Assembly (NCBI RefSeq): GCF_000247645.1
Contig: NZ_AHWA01000002.1
Coordinates: forward strand, 372,001-436,000
DNA: 64,000 nucleotides
Direction of reading: 5' to 3'
DNA from: Salinibacterium sp. PAMC 21357
Lineage (GTDB): Bacteria; Actinomycetota; Actinomycetes; Actinomycetales; Microbacteriaceae
Made by a program: the position numbers and the translations under genes. Numbering within the stretch: position 1 is the stretch's first letter; each line of letters begins with the position of its first letter. Below the pieces are notes generated by a model. It was not told the origin of the DNA, did not search any database, and saw only the letters and a list, made by a program, of their open reading frames with translations. Of the stretch, positions 10,093 through 19,911 are shown in pieces.

Positions 10093-10851
10093 CTAGTCCT
10101 CGTCGAGTTCGGCCTGCACCTCAGGCGTGATGTCAAAGTTCGAATAGATGTTCTGAACGTCATCTGACTCTTCGAGTGCTTCAATCAATCGCAAAACTTT
10201 TCGAGCCGTATCTGCGTCAACTTCGATGGTGAGATTAGGCACGAACTCGGCTTCTGACGCGTCGTAGTCAATTCCCGCAGCTTGGAGCGCATCGCGAGAC
10301 TCAACCAGGTGAGCGGTATCGGTGATTACTTCGAAACCTTCGCCATGGTCCTTGACCTCTTCTGCACCCGCATCAAGCACAGCGAGGAGGATGTCGTCTT
10401 CAGTGACGCCCTCGGTCTTGGTGATCGAGATGACACCCTTGCGTTCAAAGTTGTAGGCCACGCTGCCAGGATCTGCCAGCGAGCCTCCATTGCGGCTCAT
10501 GATGGTGCGAACATCGGCTGCTGCACGGTTTTTGTTGTCGGTGAGACACTCGACAAGAAGCGCAACGCCATTGGGTCCATAACCCTCGTACATGATGTTG
10601 AGGTACTCGATCGCGTCGCCCAGTTGACCGGAGCCTCGCTTGACTGCGCGATCGATGTTGTCGTTGGGTACCGACGTCTTCTTCGCCTTTTGAATAGCGT
10701 CGACAAGAGTCGGGTTGCCCGAGAGGTCTGCTCCACCGATTTTGGCGGCGACCTCAATATTCTTGATCAGTTTCGCGAATGACTTCGCGCGGCGAGAATC
10801 AGTAATCGCCTTCTTGTGCTTGGTAGTTGCCCATTTGGAATGCCCTGACAT
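10093..10851 (-). CDS. YebC/PmpR family protein (transcription/translation regulator)
   Basis: 252 residues from the ATG at 10849-10851. The open frame continues upstream, but family members start [14 protein letters not shown], which is exactly what follows this ATG. The sequence carries all YebC hallmarks: [64 protein letters not shown]. YebC proteins were described as DNA-binding regulators; some members help ribosomes through proline-rich stretches. Position just upstream of ruvCAB is conserved across bacteria. Confidence 0.95.
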   Translation of the reverse strand: MSGHSKWATTKHKKAITDSRRAKSFAKLIKNIEVAAKIGGADLSGNPTLVDAIQKAKKTSVPNDNIDRAVKRGSGQLGDAIEYLNIMYEGYGPNGVALLVECLTDNKNRAAADVRTIMSRNGGSLADPGSVAYNFERKGVISITKTEGVTEDDILLAVLDAGAEEVKDHGEGFEVITDTAHLVESRDALQAAGIDYDASEAEFVPNLTIEVDADTARKVLRLIEALEESDDVQNIYSNFDITPEVQAELDED

Positions 10852-10901
10852 GAACACCATTCTACCGGGCAAGTCAGCCCTCGCCTGCGCGAATCCCCGC
10901 G

Positions 10902-11516
10902 TTATTGCTCCACAAGCGCACTTCGAATGCCAAGTGAGCGCAATTGGAGTTGCGCTAGCTTCGCAACTATGGCGGGATCTCCCGCTCTCCACAGCGAGGC
11001 CACCTCGGGGGAAATCTCGGCAAGGTCCGCTAATTTGTAAGTCGAGAGCGCACGCAGAGCAAGAAGTTCCGCCCCGCCCGGCATGCTCAGAAGTCGTTTC
11101 GCTTCAGTCGCGCGGCGGGCAAATCGAAGCCGGGGAAGCAACCACACCAGCAGGATTAGAAGCACCGGCACGACCGCGATGAAAAGACCAACGGTCGTAG
11201 CGGTAGCAAGTATGGCATCTTGCTGACTTTGCCCTGCATTCTCGAGCGTCGCTCCGGCATCACTCGCCCCATCAAAAGGAACGCGGATGCCCGATCCGAT
11301 GAGAGGAACAGACCCCAGGGTGTCCCCCAGCTCGACCATCGTAGATCGGAATCCGGCTCCCGCCTGCTGCATCTGAACGCCAAGTTGGCGGAAGGCAGCG
11401 ATCAGCTGATAGACCCAGACGCCAAGCGCGATCCACGCGACGATGAATACCAAGGCGATGATGTCACTGGCCAGTTGGCGTGCCCGGCGCGGAGCATGAT
11501 CTGCATACAGTTGCAT
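10902..11516 (-). CDS. Two-TM hypothetical membrane protein
   Basis: 204 residues. One TM segment lies near the N-terminus ([19 protein letters not shown]) and a second around residues 105-130 ([20 protein letters not shown]), with an extracytoplasmic loop between them that is rich in small residues. The C-terminal 75 residues are cytoplasmic and helical ([20 protein letters not shown]). I recognise no functional domain, but similar proteins occupy the pdxT-yebC interval in related genomes. It starts 18 bases after pdxT and probably belongs to the same operon. The longer upstream reading of yebC would overlap it, which also favours the shorter yebC. Confidence 0.75.
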   Translation of the reverse strand: MQLYADHAPRRARQLASDIIALVFIVAWIALGVWVYQLIAAFRQLGVQMQQAGAGFRSTMVELGDTLGSVPLIGSGIRVPFDGASDAGATLENAGQSQQDAILATATTVGLFIAVVPVLLILLVWLLPRLRFARRATEAKRLLSMPGGAELLALRALSTYKLADLAEISPEVASLWRAGDPAIVAKLAQLQLRSLGIRSALVEQ

Positions 11517-11534
11517 TCCCCCATGATGCAGGAA

Positions 11535-12146
11535 CTACCGGCGGCTACGCACTCGCTCGACGAAATACTCATGAAAACGCGTATCGCCGGTCATCTCAGG
11601 ATGAAACGAAGTGCCCATCAACGAGCCCTGCTCGACCGCGACGACACGCCCGTCATCCAGAGTCGCCAAAGCCCGCACACTAGGGCCCATGGCTTCCACA
11701 ACCGGAGCTCTAATGAACACAGCGCTCACGGCGACATCGCCCAACTCCGGAACGAGAAGTTCTGTCTCGAAGGATTCCGTTTGTGAGCCAAAAGCGTTGC
11801 GCCTGACCGCGACATCCAAACCACCAAAAGACTGTTGACCTTCGATTGCATCGAGCACAGTGTCGGCGAGCATAATGAGCCCGGCGCACGTTCCGTACAC
11901 GGGAAGACCCGCGGCAATAGCGGCCTTAATCGGCTCAGCGAGCCCGTAAAGACGCGAAAGCTTGTCGATCACGCTGGATTCGCCACCCGGGATAATAAGG
12001 CCCGCAATGTGCTCCAACTGCCCAGGCGTCTTGACCGCGACTGCAGCCTCGCCTAACTGCTGGAGCACATTAAGGTGCTCTCGAAAATCCCCCTGAAGAG
12101 CGAGGACCCCGATGGGAAGCTGACCGACCGGTGACCTACCAGCCAC
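11535..12146 (-). CDS. pdxT: Pyridoxal 5'-phosphate synthase glutaminase subunit PdxT
   Basis: 203 residues. It supplies ammonia from glutamine to PdxS. Class I glutaminase features: [13 protein letters not shown] near the start, [14 protein letters not shown] (oxyanion region), nucleophile Cys in [15 protein letters not shown], the [12 protein letters not shown] segment, and the catalytic His/Glu in [12 protein letters not shown] chose the GTG at 12144-12146, which overlaps the pdxS stop by 11 bases; upstream in-frame starts lie deep inside pdxS and would add a non-homologous extension. Confidence 0.94.
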   Translation of the reverse strand: MAGRSPVGQLPIGVLALQGDFREHLNVLQQLGEAAVAVKTPGQLEHIAGLIIPGGESSVIDKLSRLYGLAEPIKAAIAAGLPVYGTCAGLIMLADTVLDAIEGQQSFGGLDVAVRRNAFGSQTESFETELLVPELGDVAVSAVFIRAPVVEAMGPSVRALATLDDGRVVAVEQGSLMGTSFHPEMTGDTRFHEYFVERVRSRR

Positions 12147-13038
12147 GCTCTGAGAGACGGTGCGGCGCAGCGAGGTCGGAGACATTGATGCCCACCATGG
12201 CCTCACCAAGCCCACGCGAAGCTGCTGCGATAACGCTGGGGTCATCAAAGAAAGTTGTCGCCTTGACGATTGCCGCCGCGCGTTGTGCTGGGTTGCCAGA
12301 CTTGAAGATTCCGGACCCGACGAAGACACCATCGGCGCCGAGCTGCATCATGAGCGCAGCGTCGGCGGGAGTCGCAACTCCACCCGCAGTGAACAAGACA
12401 ACGGGAAGCTTGCCTGTTTCAGCAATCTCACGAACAAGCTCGTAAGGCGCCTGAAGTTCCTTTGCCGCAACGTAGAGTTCGTCAACGCTCTTCGAACGAA
12501 GTTCGTTGATCTGACCCTTGATGGTGCGGATGTGCTTGGTCGCTTCAGAAACGTCACCGGTGCCAGCTTCACCCTTCGAGCGAATCATGGCAGCACCCTC
12601 AGCGATGCGACGCAGCGCTTCGCCCAGGTTTGTCGCGCCACAAACGAAGGGAACGTCAAAGTTCCACTTGTCGATGTGGTTGACGTAGTCAGCCGGACTC
12701 AGCACTTCGGATTCATCGATGTAATCGACCTTGAGAGCCTGAAGAACCTGGGCCTCGACAAAGTGACCAATACGAGCCTTGGCCATCACCGGAATCGACA
12801 CCGCTTCGATAATGCCGTCGATCAGATCGGGGTCGCTCATTCGGGCTACACCGCCCTGCGAACGAATGTCGGCGGGGACGCGCTCGAGGGCCATGACAGC
12901 TACTGCACCGGCATCCTCTGCAATCTTTGCCTGCTCAGCATTGACGACATCCATAATGACGCCGCCCTTGAGCATTTCTGCCAGCCCGCGCTTAACGCGG
13001 TTCGTGCCCGATTCGTTCGAAGAAGTTTTCTCGCTCAT
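12136..13038 (-). CDS. pdxS: Pyridoxal 5'-phosphate synthase lyase subunit PdxS
   Basis: 300 residues. It builds PLP directly from ribose 5-phosphate, glyceraldehyde 3-phosphate and ammonia. The family is almost invariant and this copy matches throughout: [41 protein letters not shown], the Schiff-base lysine in [14 protein letters not shown], and [20 protein letters not shown]. Together with pdxT it gives the DXP-independent vitamin B6 route usual in Actinobacteria. A 51-base gap separates it from the HIT gene upstream. Confidence 0.98.
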   Translation of the reverse strand: MSEKTSSNESGTNRVKRGLAEMLKGGVIMDVVNAEQAKIAEDAGAVAVMALERVPADIRSQGGVARMSDPDLIDGIIEAVSIPVMAKARIGHFVEAQVLQALKVDYIDESEVLSPADYVNHIDKWNFDVPFVCGATNLGEALRRIAEGAAMIRSKGEAGTGDVSEATKHIRTIKGQINELRSKSVDELYVAAKELQAPYELVREIAETGKLPVVLFTAGGVATPADAALMMQLGADGVFVGSGIFKSGNPAQRAAAIVKATTFFDDPSVIAAASRGLGEAMVGINVSDLAAPHRLSERGW

Positions 13039-13089
13039 AGTTACCCAACCTACGTCGCGATGGCTGCAAAGAAAGCAGCCAATTTACAC

Positions 13090-13653
13090 TCAGTGGTTCG
13101 TCGGCCACGCCTTCGCGAGCTCGTCCCGTACTTCGCCGAGCAAGCGCGGAATCGCCTTCGTGCCGGCAACAATCGGAAAGAAATTAGAATCCGTCGCCCA
13201 ACGAGGCACCACATGCTGATGCAAGTGATTCGCAATACCCGCGCCAGCCAACGCGCCCTGATTCATCCCGATATTGAAGCCGTGTGACTTCGACGTTTCG
13301 CGAAGCACTCGCATAGCGGTCTGAGTGAGCGACGCAATCTCTGCGGTCTCGTCAACAGTCGCCTCGTCATAGAGGGCAACGTGACGATACGGGCACACTA
13401 AAAGGTGACCACTGTTGTACGGGAAAAGATTGAGCAGTACATAGGCATGAGTGCCGCGCGCAACGATCAGCGCCTTTTCATCATCCAGCGTCGGCGCGAC
13501 ACAGAACGGGCAATCATCCTTCTCAGGCTGAGTCTGATCCAAAATGTAAGCAATGCGATGCGGCGTCCAGAGCCGTTGAAAGGCATCCGGCACTGCGGCG
13601 AAGTCGTTACTCGACTCCCCCTCCGGCAACTCTGAACCGTCGTAATCGCGCAC
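13090..13653 (-). CDS. HIT family nucleotide hydrolase/phosphorylase-like protein
   Basis: 187 residues, GTG start. Histidine-triad protein with the active-site motif HLHQHVVPRW preceded by GFNIGMNQGALAGAGI, and CPFC (zinc-type Cys pair) in the N-terminal part. In actinobacteria this thrS-linked HIT protein resembles diadenosine polyphosphate phosphorylases or hydrolases (Rv2613c in M. tuberculosis); the actual substrate here is inferred. It starts three bases after the thrS stop. The pgsA and mannosyltransferase genes that usually follow it in mycobacteria are missing here. Confidence 0.92.
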   Translation of the reverse strand: MRDYDGSELPEGESSNDFAAVPDAFQRLWTPHRIAYILDQTQPEKDDCPFCVAPTLDDEKALIVARGTHAYVLLNLFPYNSGHLLVCPYRHVALYDEATVDETAEIASLTQTAMRVLRETSKSHGFNIGMNQGALAGAGIANHLHQHVVPRWATDSNFFPIVAGTKAIPRLLGEVRDELAKAWPTNH

Positions 13654-13656
13654 GAA

Positions 13657-15618
13657 CTAGACCTGCGCTCGAGTTGCGATCGCTTCGGTAATGCGTGCCA
13701 CAGCATCCGCAATCGGGATGCCGTTCTCTTGAGTTCCATCACGGAAACGGAAGCTCACTGAACCCGCCGCCTGATCCTGCTCACCAGCAATGAGCTGGAA
13801 CGGAACCTTAGATTTGGTGTGCGTACGGATCTTCTTCTGCATCCGTTCGCTCGACGCATCCAACTCGGCGCGAACGCCGAGGGCCTTGAGCTGATCGATA
13901 ACGCCGCCCAAGTACTCCTCATACGCTTCAGCAACGGGGATGCCGACAACCTGTACCGGCGAAAGCCAGACGGGGAACGCACCCGCATAGTGCTCAGTGA
14001 GCACACCGAAGAAGCGCTCGATGGAACCAAAGAGCGCACGGTGAATCATGACGGGGCGTTGACGTGAACCATCAGCGGCCGTGTACTCGAGATCGAAACG
14101 CTCGGGAAGGTTGAAGTCGAGCTGCACGGTAGACATCTGCCACGTCCGGCCGATGGCGTCGCGAGCCTGGACCGAAATCTTGGGGCCGTAGAACGCAGCT
14201 CCGCCTGGGTCGGGCACGAGTTCAAGGCCTGACTCTGCCGCAACCTCAGCAAGGGTCTGAGTGGCTTCATCCCAAATGTCGTCGTCGCCGACGTACTTCT
14301 CCGGGTCCTTCGTTGACAGTTCAAGATAAAAGTCAGTGAGGCCGTAATCGCGCAGCAGCGACAACACGAAGTTGAGGGTGTTGGTGAGTTCAGCCTTCAT
14401 CCCCTCCTTCGTCGTGAAGATATGGGCATCATCCATCGTCAAACCACGCACCCGAGTAAGGCCGTGAATAACGCCAGACTTCTCATTGCGGTACACGGTG
14501 CCGAACTCGAAAAGACGCATGGGAAGCTCGCGGTATGAGCGGCCACTCGACTTGTAAATCAGGATGTGCATCGGGCAGTTCATGGGCTTGAGATAGTAGT
14601 CGGCACCCTGACGAGTTATTTCGCCTTCCTCGTTGCGTGCCTCATCGAGGTGCATCGGCGGGAACATGCCATCTTTGTACCAGCCCAAGTGACCGGAAGT
14701 TTCGAACAGCGCCTCTTTAGTGATGTGAGGCGTGTTGACGAAGGAGTAGCCCTCTTGCAAGTGACGAGTGCGGGAATAGTTCTCCATCTCGTGACGGATG
14801 ATTCCACCCTTGGGGTGGAAGACGGCGAGGCCAGAACCGATTTCGTCGGGGAAGGAGAACAGATCAAGTTCAGCACCGAGCTTGCGGTGGTCGCGCTTGA
14901 GAGCTTCTTCTTGACGTGCTTGGTACTCGCGAAGCTCGTCTTTGGTCGGCCACGCCGTGCCGTAGACGCGCTGGAGCTGCTTGTTCTTCTCCGAACCACG
15001 CCAGTACGCGGCAGCGGTACGCGTGAGCGACCAACCATTACCGATCATGCGGGTATTCGGCAGGTGGGGTCCGCGGCACAGGTCTTTCCAGTAGACCTCA
15101 CCGGTCTTGCCATCGACGTTGTCGTAAATGGTGAGTTCGGCACCGCCGACCTCGACCGACTCGTTGTCTGCGTCAGCATCACCATCGGCAACTGCCCCTT
15201 TGAGCCCGATGAGTTCAAGCTTGTACGGCTCATCGGCGAGCTCTTCACGGGCTTCAGCCTCGGTGACGACTCGACGCTGAAAGCGCTGCCCCTGGCGGAT
15301 GATGCGATCCATCGCCTTAGTGATCGCCTTGAGGTCTTCGGGCGTAAACGGCTCTTCGACATCGAAGTCGTAGTAGAAACCATCGGTCACCGGCGGACCG
15401 ATACCGAGCTTCGCCTCAGGATTGATCGTTTGGATCGCTTGAGCTGCGACGTGAGCCGCCGAATGACGCAGGATGTTGAGGCCGTCGGGCGAATCAATAG
15501 TGACCGCCTCGACTTCCTCGCCCTCAGCCACCGTGGCAGCGAGGTCTTTCAGCTCACCGTTGACGCGCATAGCGACGACGTTGCGGTCGGTAAATAGGTC
15601 GAATCCAGTCTTACTCAC
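13657..15618 (-). CDS. thrS: Threonyl-tRNA synthetase
   Basis: 653 residues, GTG start. Class II aminoacyl-tRNA synthetase. Order: N-terminal TGS domain (to about 65), editing domain with [11 protein letters not shown], catalytic core with motif 1 region [17 protein letters not shown], zinc ligands around [12 protein letters not shown], motif 2 [20 protein letters not shown], motif 3 [16 protein letters not shown], then an anticodon-binding domain ([16 protein letters not shown]). Only 47 bases separate it from the gene upstream, so there is no room for a T-box leader. Confidence 0.98.
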   Translation of the reverse strand: MSKTGFDLFTDRNVVAMRVNGELKDLAATVAEGEEVEAVTIDSPDGLNILRHSAAHVAAQAIQTINPEAKLGIGPPVTDGFYYDFDVEEPFTPEDLKAITKAMDRIIRQGQRFQRRVVTEAEAREELADEPYKLELIGLKGAVADGDADADNESVEVGGAELTIYDNVDGKTGEVYWKDLCRGPHLPNTRMIGNGWSLTRTAAAYWRGSEKNKQLQRVYGTAWPTKDELREYQARQEEALKRDHRKLGAELDLFSFPDEIGSGLAVFHPKGGIIRHEMENYSRTRHLQEGYSFVNTPHITKEALFETSGHLGWYKDGMFPPMHLDEARNEEGEITRQGADYYLKPMNCPMHILIYKSSGRSYRELPMRLFEFGTVYRNEKSGVIHGLTRVRGLTMDDAHIFTTKEGMKAELTNTLNFVLSLLRDYGLTDFYLELSTKDPEKYVGDDDIWDEATQTLAEVAAESGLELVPDPGGAAFYGPKISVQARDAIGRTWQMSTVQLDFNLPERFDLEYTAADGSRQRPVMIHRALFGSIERFFGVLTEHYAGAFPVWLSPVQVVGIPVAEAYEEYLGGVIDQLKALGVRAELDASSERMQKKIRTHTKSKVPFQLIAGEQDQAAGSVSFRFRDGTQENGIPIADAVARITEAIATRAQV

Positions 15619-15665
15619 GCAATAACTTTAGCGGCGATCACAAGAACGCCGTGTCACTAACCGCT

Positions 15666-16844
15666 CTAGGCGCCCAAGATCTGAGTCGCCCATACCGCGA
15701 GCGTCGTGCTGGTGAGCGCTGCTGCCCATCCAATCGCGAGTTGAAACATCCCGACAACATCAATCATCAGGGTGCCGCGGGTACTGCGCGCAGTCGGAAT
15801 TAGCGCAATCGCCAGCAGAGTCATCGTGATGAAAATATTTCCGGTGGAGCCATCTGGAAGAAGTCCGAGCGTGAATCCAAGAATGAATGCGGCGAAAACG
15901 AGGGTCGAAATGAAGATCGCACCCGGGCGTCGGACTATCACCGCAATCAGCCACGAACTGATCACTGGCGCAATGACCCATAACCCTTCGAAAGAGGTGA
16001 AGAACTCCAGAACCACGATCATCCGATCCCCAAAACCGGTAAAGGCCTCTCGCGTCGCGCCAGCGAACGGGCGCCCCAGAAACAGCGTGTTCAAGACGGA
16101 GAGTGAAATAAGTGCGGATGCGGCGGGATAGAGGATGACGAGGGCATTTGCGCGCCGCGCGCCTACCTCGCCGTCGCGACGATGCCGCAAGAACGGCGCC
16201 GAAATAGCAGCTGCCGTCACGTAAACCAGAGCGGTGACATCGGTAAGAACGGCGACCATGAAATAGAGCCCAACCCGGAAGCCCGATTCGGTATTGCCCC
16301 AGGTAACGAATCGAACGATGTGCGAAAGGCCCAATCCGAAGAGCAGCAGTCCCAGGAATGCGGAGAAGTTTTGAGTCGCGTTGTAAAAGAACAGCGGATT
16401 GCCAGCAAGGGCGAGCATCAAAATAACGATGGTTGATCGCGGAAAGCGGCGCTGAACCATGATTTCCACGAGCTTTTGCAAGAAAATGCCTGCGCTTATG
16501 GCACCGATGATCGAGAGCGATAGAGCACCCCCGGGCACGAACGCCGCTAGCAGGGTGCTCGCGGGCGGGAAGATTTCTCCGAGCCACTGTCCGTCCGCTC
16601 GATCCCAATCGATCTGGGTCGCTCGCGCTACGAGGGTCGCATTCGGGGAGTCGTCAGCGCCAAGTGCAGCGACGACGATGGCAAAAATTATGTAGGGCAG
16701 TGAGAATAGTCCGCGCAGCAACCACCGACGTGGCGCACGCCGCGGCCAACTATCGAGCCGGGTCCGAGGCGGACGTGTGGCTATGCGCAGCGCACGTGTG
16801 TTCGTCAGTGGCTCACTCATGGTTGGTCTGGGTTGTGAGGCCAT
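15666..16844 (-). CDS. Polytopic membrane protein of a glycosyltransferase locus
   Basis: 392 residues with about ten hydrophobic segments, from LFSLPYIIFAIVVAALG near residue 50 to the last around 360-385, preceded by a basic proline-rich N-terminus. I see no recognised transporter or catalytic motif. The ATG at 16842-16844 has GGGAGAAG upstream and overlaps the end of the GT2 gene by 32 bases, so the two are translationally coupled. By context it may assist export, acceptor binding or polymerisation of the GT2 product, but that is inference. A polytopic GT-C-like enzyme cannot be excluded. Confidence 0.75.
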   Translation of the reverse strand: MASQPRPTMSEPLTNTRALRIATRPPRTRLDSWPRRAPRRWLLRGLFSLPYIIFAIVVAALGADDSPNATLVARATQIDWDRADGQWLGEIFPPASTLLAAFVPGGALSLSIIGAISAGIFLQKLVEIMVQRRFPRSTIVILMLALAGNPLFFYNATQNFSAFLGLLLFGLGLSHIVRFVTWGNTESGFRVGLYFMVAVLTDVTALVYVTAAAISAPFLRHRRDGEVGARRANALVILYPAASALISLSVLNTLFLGRPFAGATREAFTGFGDRMIVVLEFFTSFEGLWVIAPVISSWLIAVIVRRPGAIFISTLVFAAFILGFTLGLLPDGSTGNIFITMTLLAIALIPTARSTRGTLMIDVVGMFQLAIGWAAALTSTTLAVWATQILGA

Positions 16845-18672
16845 GCTCCGTCTTCTCCCAGTAATGCGGCTTCGTGATTAGTTGCCAGAGCGCCTTGTAT
16901 GAAGCAATCGAGTGCAAAATCCAGTACAGCGGGTTCAGAAGCGCCCAGGGAACGAGGGCGAACGTGCCGCGTTTATACGGTCCCATCATCGACAAATAAA
17001 CCATGATCGAACTGCCAATGATGAAATTCAGGAAGCACACCCAGAGCAGCCAGACGGGGAAGAACTGCCCGACGAACTCCGACGGCAGTGCAAGCGACAA
17101 CACGGTTAGCACGTAAAAAGGCAGCACACCTAAGAAAGTTGCTGGAGTACCGGCAATAAGCAGCACAAAACTACAGAATCGCCAAAAACCGATCTCTCGG
17201 AACAACGCGACCGGCCGGCGGGCGTGCACCAGGGTGGTCTGCATGTAGCCCTTGATCCAGCGGCTGCGTTGGCGGATGAAGTTCGGAATCGACTTGTTCG
17301 CCTCTTCCATCGTGGCTGAGTTCACCACGCCGACCCGGTACCCGAGCGCGCTCGCGCGGATGCCCAGGTCGGCGTCTTCGGTGACGTTGTAGGGGTCCCA
17401 GCCTCCGAGGCTTTTCAGCGCTTCGGTGCGGAAATGGTTTGAGGTGCCCCCGAGCGGAATAGGGAGGTCGAGCGAATCGAGACCAGACAGCATGTAGTCG
17501 AACCAGTAGCCGTACTCGAGGGAGAACATCCGGGTGAGCACGTTTTCACGAGCATTGAAGTAGTTCAACGCCGCCTGAACGCATACCGTCTTCTCGCCAC
17601 CGCGCTGGAACGAAATGTATGCCTTCTTAAGCTGGTCTGGTTCCGGCGTGTCTTCCGCATCGAAGATAACTAGGTAATCCCCCGTCGCAAAGAACAATCC
17701 GACGTTGCAGGCCCGAGGTTTCGTCTGCGGATGCCCAGCGGGGATAGTAATGACGTGAAAATGATCGGGCGGCGAGCTCGCCTCGAACGCCGACCTCGTT
17801 TCGTCGTCGGATTCCTCGATCAATACGAATACTTCGAGGCGGTTAGTTGGCCAATCGATATCGCCAAGGTTTCGGACCAGCTGGGCGACAATGTTCGCTT
17901 CCTTGAAAACAGGAACGAGCACAGTGTAGCGAGGAAGCTCGTCGTCATTCAGCGCTTCGACTTCGCTATCGGAGACGCGCTCGACAAGGTCGAACCGCGC
18001 TCCCCTCAAGGAGATAAAGAACTTGAACGCTGTGCCGGCGAGGAACACCAGGCTCGTGATCGCTATGAGCGCGATTACGGTCGCTGCCGGCCACAGCACC
18101 AGCGCAATAACAAACACGATGAGCAAAACGATCAGGCCAATTTTTTGGCCTCGCGACGCGACGGTACGCGCCGAAAGCACTGGATTCCGATTCCAGAGCT
18201 CGTTTGCTGCTTGATCGGCGATCTGAGGCCCGAAAACATCGAGAATTGAGTGCCAGATCTGCGCGGATGTCGCCGCAACAAAAACAACATCTCGGCCGAG
18301 CGCGTCAGAAATTCGCTGGCTTCGCTCGTCGTCGGGAACTCGAGCAGTCGCAACAAGTGCGCGACCATCGGGTAGCTCACGAACGGGCATCCAGTTTTCG
18401 GCAATATAAAGCTGACCACTCCATTGGCGGGCGAATTCACCGTCAACTTCCGTCATAGCGGCTCGCTCAATGTTCCAGAGCCGTGAGATGACGTCTACCA
18501 ATGTGACGTCGTCGAGGTGTCCGCGGCTCGCGAGCGTCTGATCGATGTGGACACCGGAGCGAGCTTTCACGCCACGAGCTTCCGCGATTTGGCTCGGCGT
18601 CGCGAGTCCTTCGTCTAGCAACAACTGGACAAATGCTTCGCTCTGCTTAGACGGTACTTTCGAAAGCCCCAT
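16813..18672 (-). CDS. Processive family 2 glycosyltransferase with N-terminal MshE-N-like domain
   Basis: 619 residues from the ATG at 18670-18672. Residues 1-150 resemble the N-terminal domain of type II secretion ATPases (MshE-N), including a repeat near ASRGHLDDVTLVDVISRLWN. Two TM helices follow (about 177-222), then a GT2 domain: TVLVPVFKEANIV (249-261), FDAED (338-341), TEDADLG (431-437) and QRSRW (468-472), the D,D,D,QxxRW set of processive synthases such as cellulose or chitin synthase. Four C-terminal TM helices complete it. NfrB-type enzymes combine GT2 and MshE-N and respond to c-di-GMP; whether this one does is inferred. The frame stays open for 58 codons upstream, but that stretch does not look like the family. 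Confidence 0.88.
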   Translation of the reverse strand: MGLSKVPSKQSEAFVQLLLDEGLATPSQIAEARGVKARSGVHIDQTLASRGHLDDVTLVDVISRLWNIERAAMTEVDGEFARQWSGQLYIAENWMPVRELPDGRALVATARVPDDERSQRISDALGRDVVFVAATSAQIWHSILDVFGPQIADQAANELWNRNPVLSARTVASRGQKIGLIVLLIVFVIALVLWPAATVIALIAITSLVFLAGTAFKFFISLRGARFDLVERVSDSEVEALNDDELPRYTVLVPVFKEANIVAQLVRNLGDIDWPTNRLEVFVLIEESDDETRSAFEASSPPDHFHVITIPAGHPQTKPRACNVGLFFATGDYLVIFDAEDTPEPDQLKKAYISFQRGGEKTVCVQAALNYFNARENVLTRMFSLEYGYWFDYMLSGLDSLDLPIPLGGTSNHFRTEALKSLGGWDPYNVTEDADLGIRASALGYRVGVVNSATMEEANKSIPNFIRQRSRWIKGYMQTTLVHARRPVALFREIGFWRFCSFVLLIAGTPATFLGVLPFYVLTVLSLALPSEFVGQFFPVWLLWVCFLNFIIGSSIMVYLSMMGPYKRGTFALVPWALLNPLYWILHSIASYKALWQLITKPHYWEKTEHGLTTQTNHE

Positions 18673-18673
18673 G

Positions 18674-18689
18674 TAGACATAGTTGTCTA
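18674..18689. promoter_or_regulatory. Small palindrome just upstream of the GT2 start
   Basis: TAGACA-TAGT-TGTCTA, six-base arms with a four-base centre, ends one base before the GT2 ATG (minus strand). It could be an operator or a translation-controlling hairpin. No strong Shine-Dalgarno sequence precedes this ATG, so the start itself is moderately uncertain. Chance occurrence is possible. Confidence 0.3.
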
Positions 18690-18893
18690 TATCACCGAGC
18701 AGTGGTGGCACCACGCGGCTCAGAGTTCGGTTTCCCGCGCCCCAGTCAAGGGGCCACAACAGCCGACTCGCAGCTGGCACATTCTCGGTGTTGTACAGGG
18801 CAGGCCATTTCTTGATGTTGGCGAAGAACTGGTGCCCACGGAGCAAACGGTCTGTCTCGGGGAGTTTCAGAGGTGCGGTCTAGTTGCTCTCCC

Positions 18894-18920
18894 TGACTGT
18901 GCGCGGCATCCGCACAGTCA
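18894..18920 (-). terminator. Hairpin after the lipoprotein gene
   Basis: Ten-base perfect arms TGACTGTGCG / CGCACAGTCA with a seven-base loop, 12 bases past the lipoprotein stop on the minus strand. There is no T-run behind it, so it may be a weak terminator or an RNA-stabilising stem. Confidence 0.5.
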
Positions 18921-18932
18921 CAGCGCCAGCGG

Positions 18933-19811
18933 TTATTCGAGGTCGGTGCCCTGGAGCGTAAAAATGTTCCAGGTCGCGCCGATTCCGGAGATCAGCGAGG
19001 GATTTGCGGAGGTGAATCCGAAGTTGAAAACACCGGTGATGCTGACCCCAGAGGTGTCTTCGCCGTCGAAAAGGTATGGTGCTTCTGCTTCGACGCTGGC
19101 TTCGGTGCGGTCGGGGTCGTTGGCGAGCATTGTCGCGATCAGCAGGGCGTCATCGGCTTCGTATGTTGCCGTCGGGGCGGTCTGAACGATCAGGTAGGGG
19201 ACTCCGTCATTGAGGGCTGCCCAGATCTTGTTGACCTGCACATCGATTGATCGAGCGCGTGGCCGGCCGTCGCGGTTCAGCGGGGCGGCCATCTTTTCGC
19301 TGACCACTGAGAGATTGTTGAAAGCCTCTGCATCAAATACAGGGCCGTCTTCGTCGAACAACTCCGAATGCCCTGATTTCCAATCGACCGCGTTGACCTC
19401 GGGGTTGTCTAGCGCTTCGGAGTCAAGCGTCTGCTCGACAAGGTAGGTGATCGCGGCAATCTGCGCTGTGGCGGCATCCTCCTCAGTGAACCCAAACTCT
19501 TTCAGCGATACGAGGTCGGTTGTCGATGCGTCGTACACGAGAGCGTCGGAGTCGGGGTCAATGCGGAGTTTGCAGTAGTTGCCGAAGCTGTCGGACATCA
19601 TCTCTCCGGGGATCGCATCGCTAAGCCACTGAAGCTGTTCGTCAGCGAGTTTGGCGCACGCCTCGGTTTCAGGTGCATCCTGCGGCTCAGACTCTGCCGG
19701 CGCGGCGGCGGCACAGCCGGCTGCAGCCAGCACTGCGAAAGTGAGTGCGGAGGCGGCGATGGCTTTGCGGAGCCGGCTCGCGACCGATGTGCGTGACTGC
19801 GTGATAACCAA
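18933..19811 (-). CDS. Secreted lipoprotein of unknown function
   Basis: 292 residues from a TTG at 19809-19811, preceded by GAAAGGCC. It has a basic N-terminus, a hydrophobic stretch and a lipobox (LAAAGC), so it should be a lipid-anchored surface protein. The mature part begins with an acidic Ala/Glu/Pro linker, then a globular acidic domain with two Cys (ACAKL, NYCKL) that may form a disulphide. I cannot assign a family; DUF3558-like lipoproteins of actinobacteria have a similar layout. It lies 260 bases upstream of the GT2 gene on the same strand, but a hairpin separates them. Confidence 0.8.
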   Translation of the reverse strand: MVITQSRTSVASRLRKAIAASALTFAVLAAAGCAAAAPAESEPQDAPETEACAKLADEQLQWLSDAIPGEMMSDSFGNYCKLRIDPDSDALVYDASTTDLVSLKEFGFTEEDAATAQIAAITYLVEQTLDSEALDNPEVNAVDWKSGHSELFDEDGPVFDAEAFNNLSVVSEKMAAPLNRDGRPRARSIDVQVNKIWAALNDGVPYLIVQTAPTATYEADDALLIATMLANDPDRTEASVEAEAPYLFDGEDTSGVSITGVFNFGFTSANPSLISGIGATWNIFTLQGTDLE

Positions 19812-19867
19812 CTGTTGGGCCTTTCAGATAGTTCGTTGCCGAGCTCAGATTAGGCTCTGGATGGGTA

Positions 19868-19891
19868 AAACTAGGCAACCTCACCTAGTTT
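19868..19891. promoter_or_regulatory. Inverted repeat upstream of the lipoprotein gene (possible operator)
   Basis: AAACTAGG and CCTAGTTT form perfect eight-base arms around an eight-base centre, 57-80 bases upstream of the lipoprotein start. On the minus strand it reads CTAGGTGAGGTTGCCTAG, partly like DtxR/IdeR iron boxes (TTAGGTTAGSCTAACCTAA), but the second half is out of register. A metal-dependent operator is a guess. Confidence 0.4.
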
Positions 19892-19911
19892 GGGGGTATT
19901 GCGGATGTCGC

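Noticed and set aside
10852-10992. N-terminal extension of YebC by 47 residues
   Set aside because: Family proteins begin at MSGHSKW, and the extension overlaps the membrane-protein gene upstream.
12160-13287. 375-codon plus-strand open frame opposite pdxS
   Set aside because: Shadow of the nearly invariant pdxS sequence.
14566-15597. 343-codon plus-strand open frame opposite thrS
   Set aside because: Antisense to conserved synthetase motifs; no start context or homology.
18673-18846. 58-residue N-terminal extension of the GT2 protein
   Set aside because: Residues do not resemble a signal or domain, and the family-like start is the ATG at 18672; kept as a residual doubt only.
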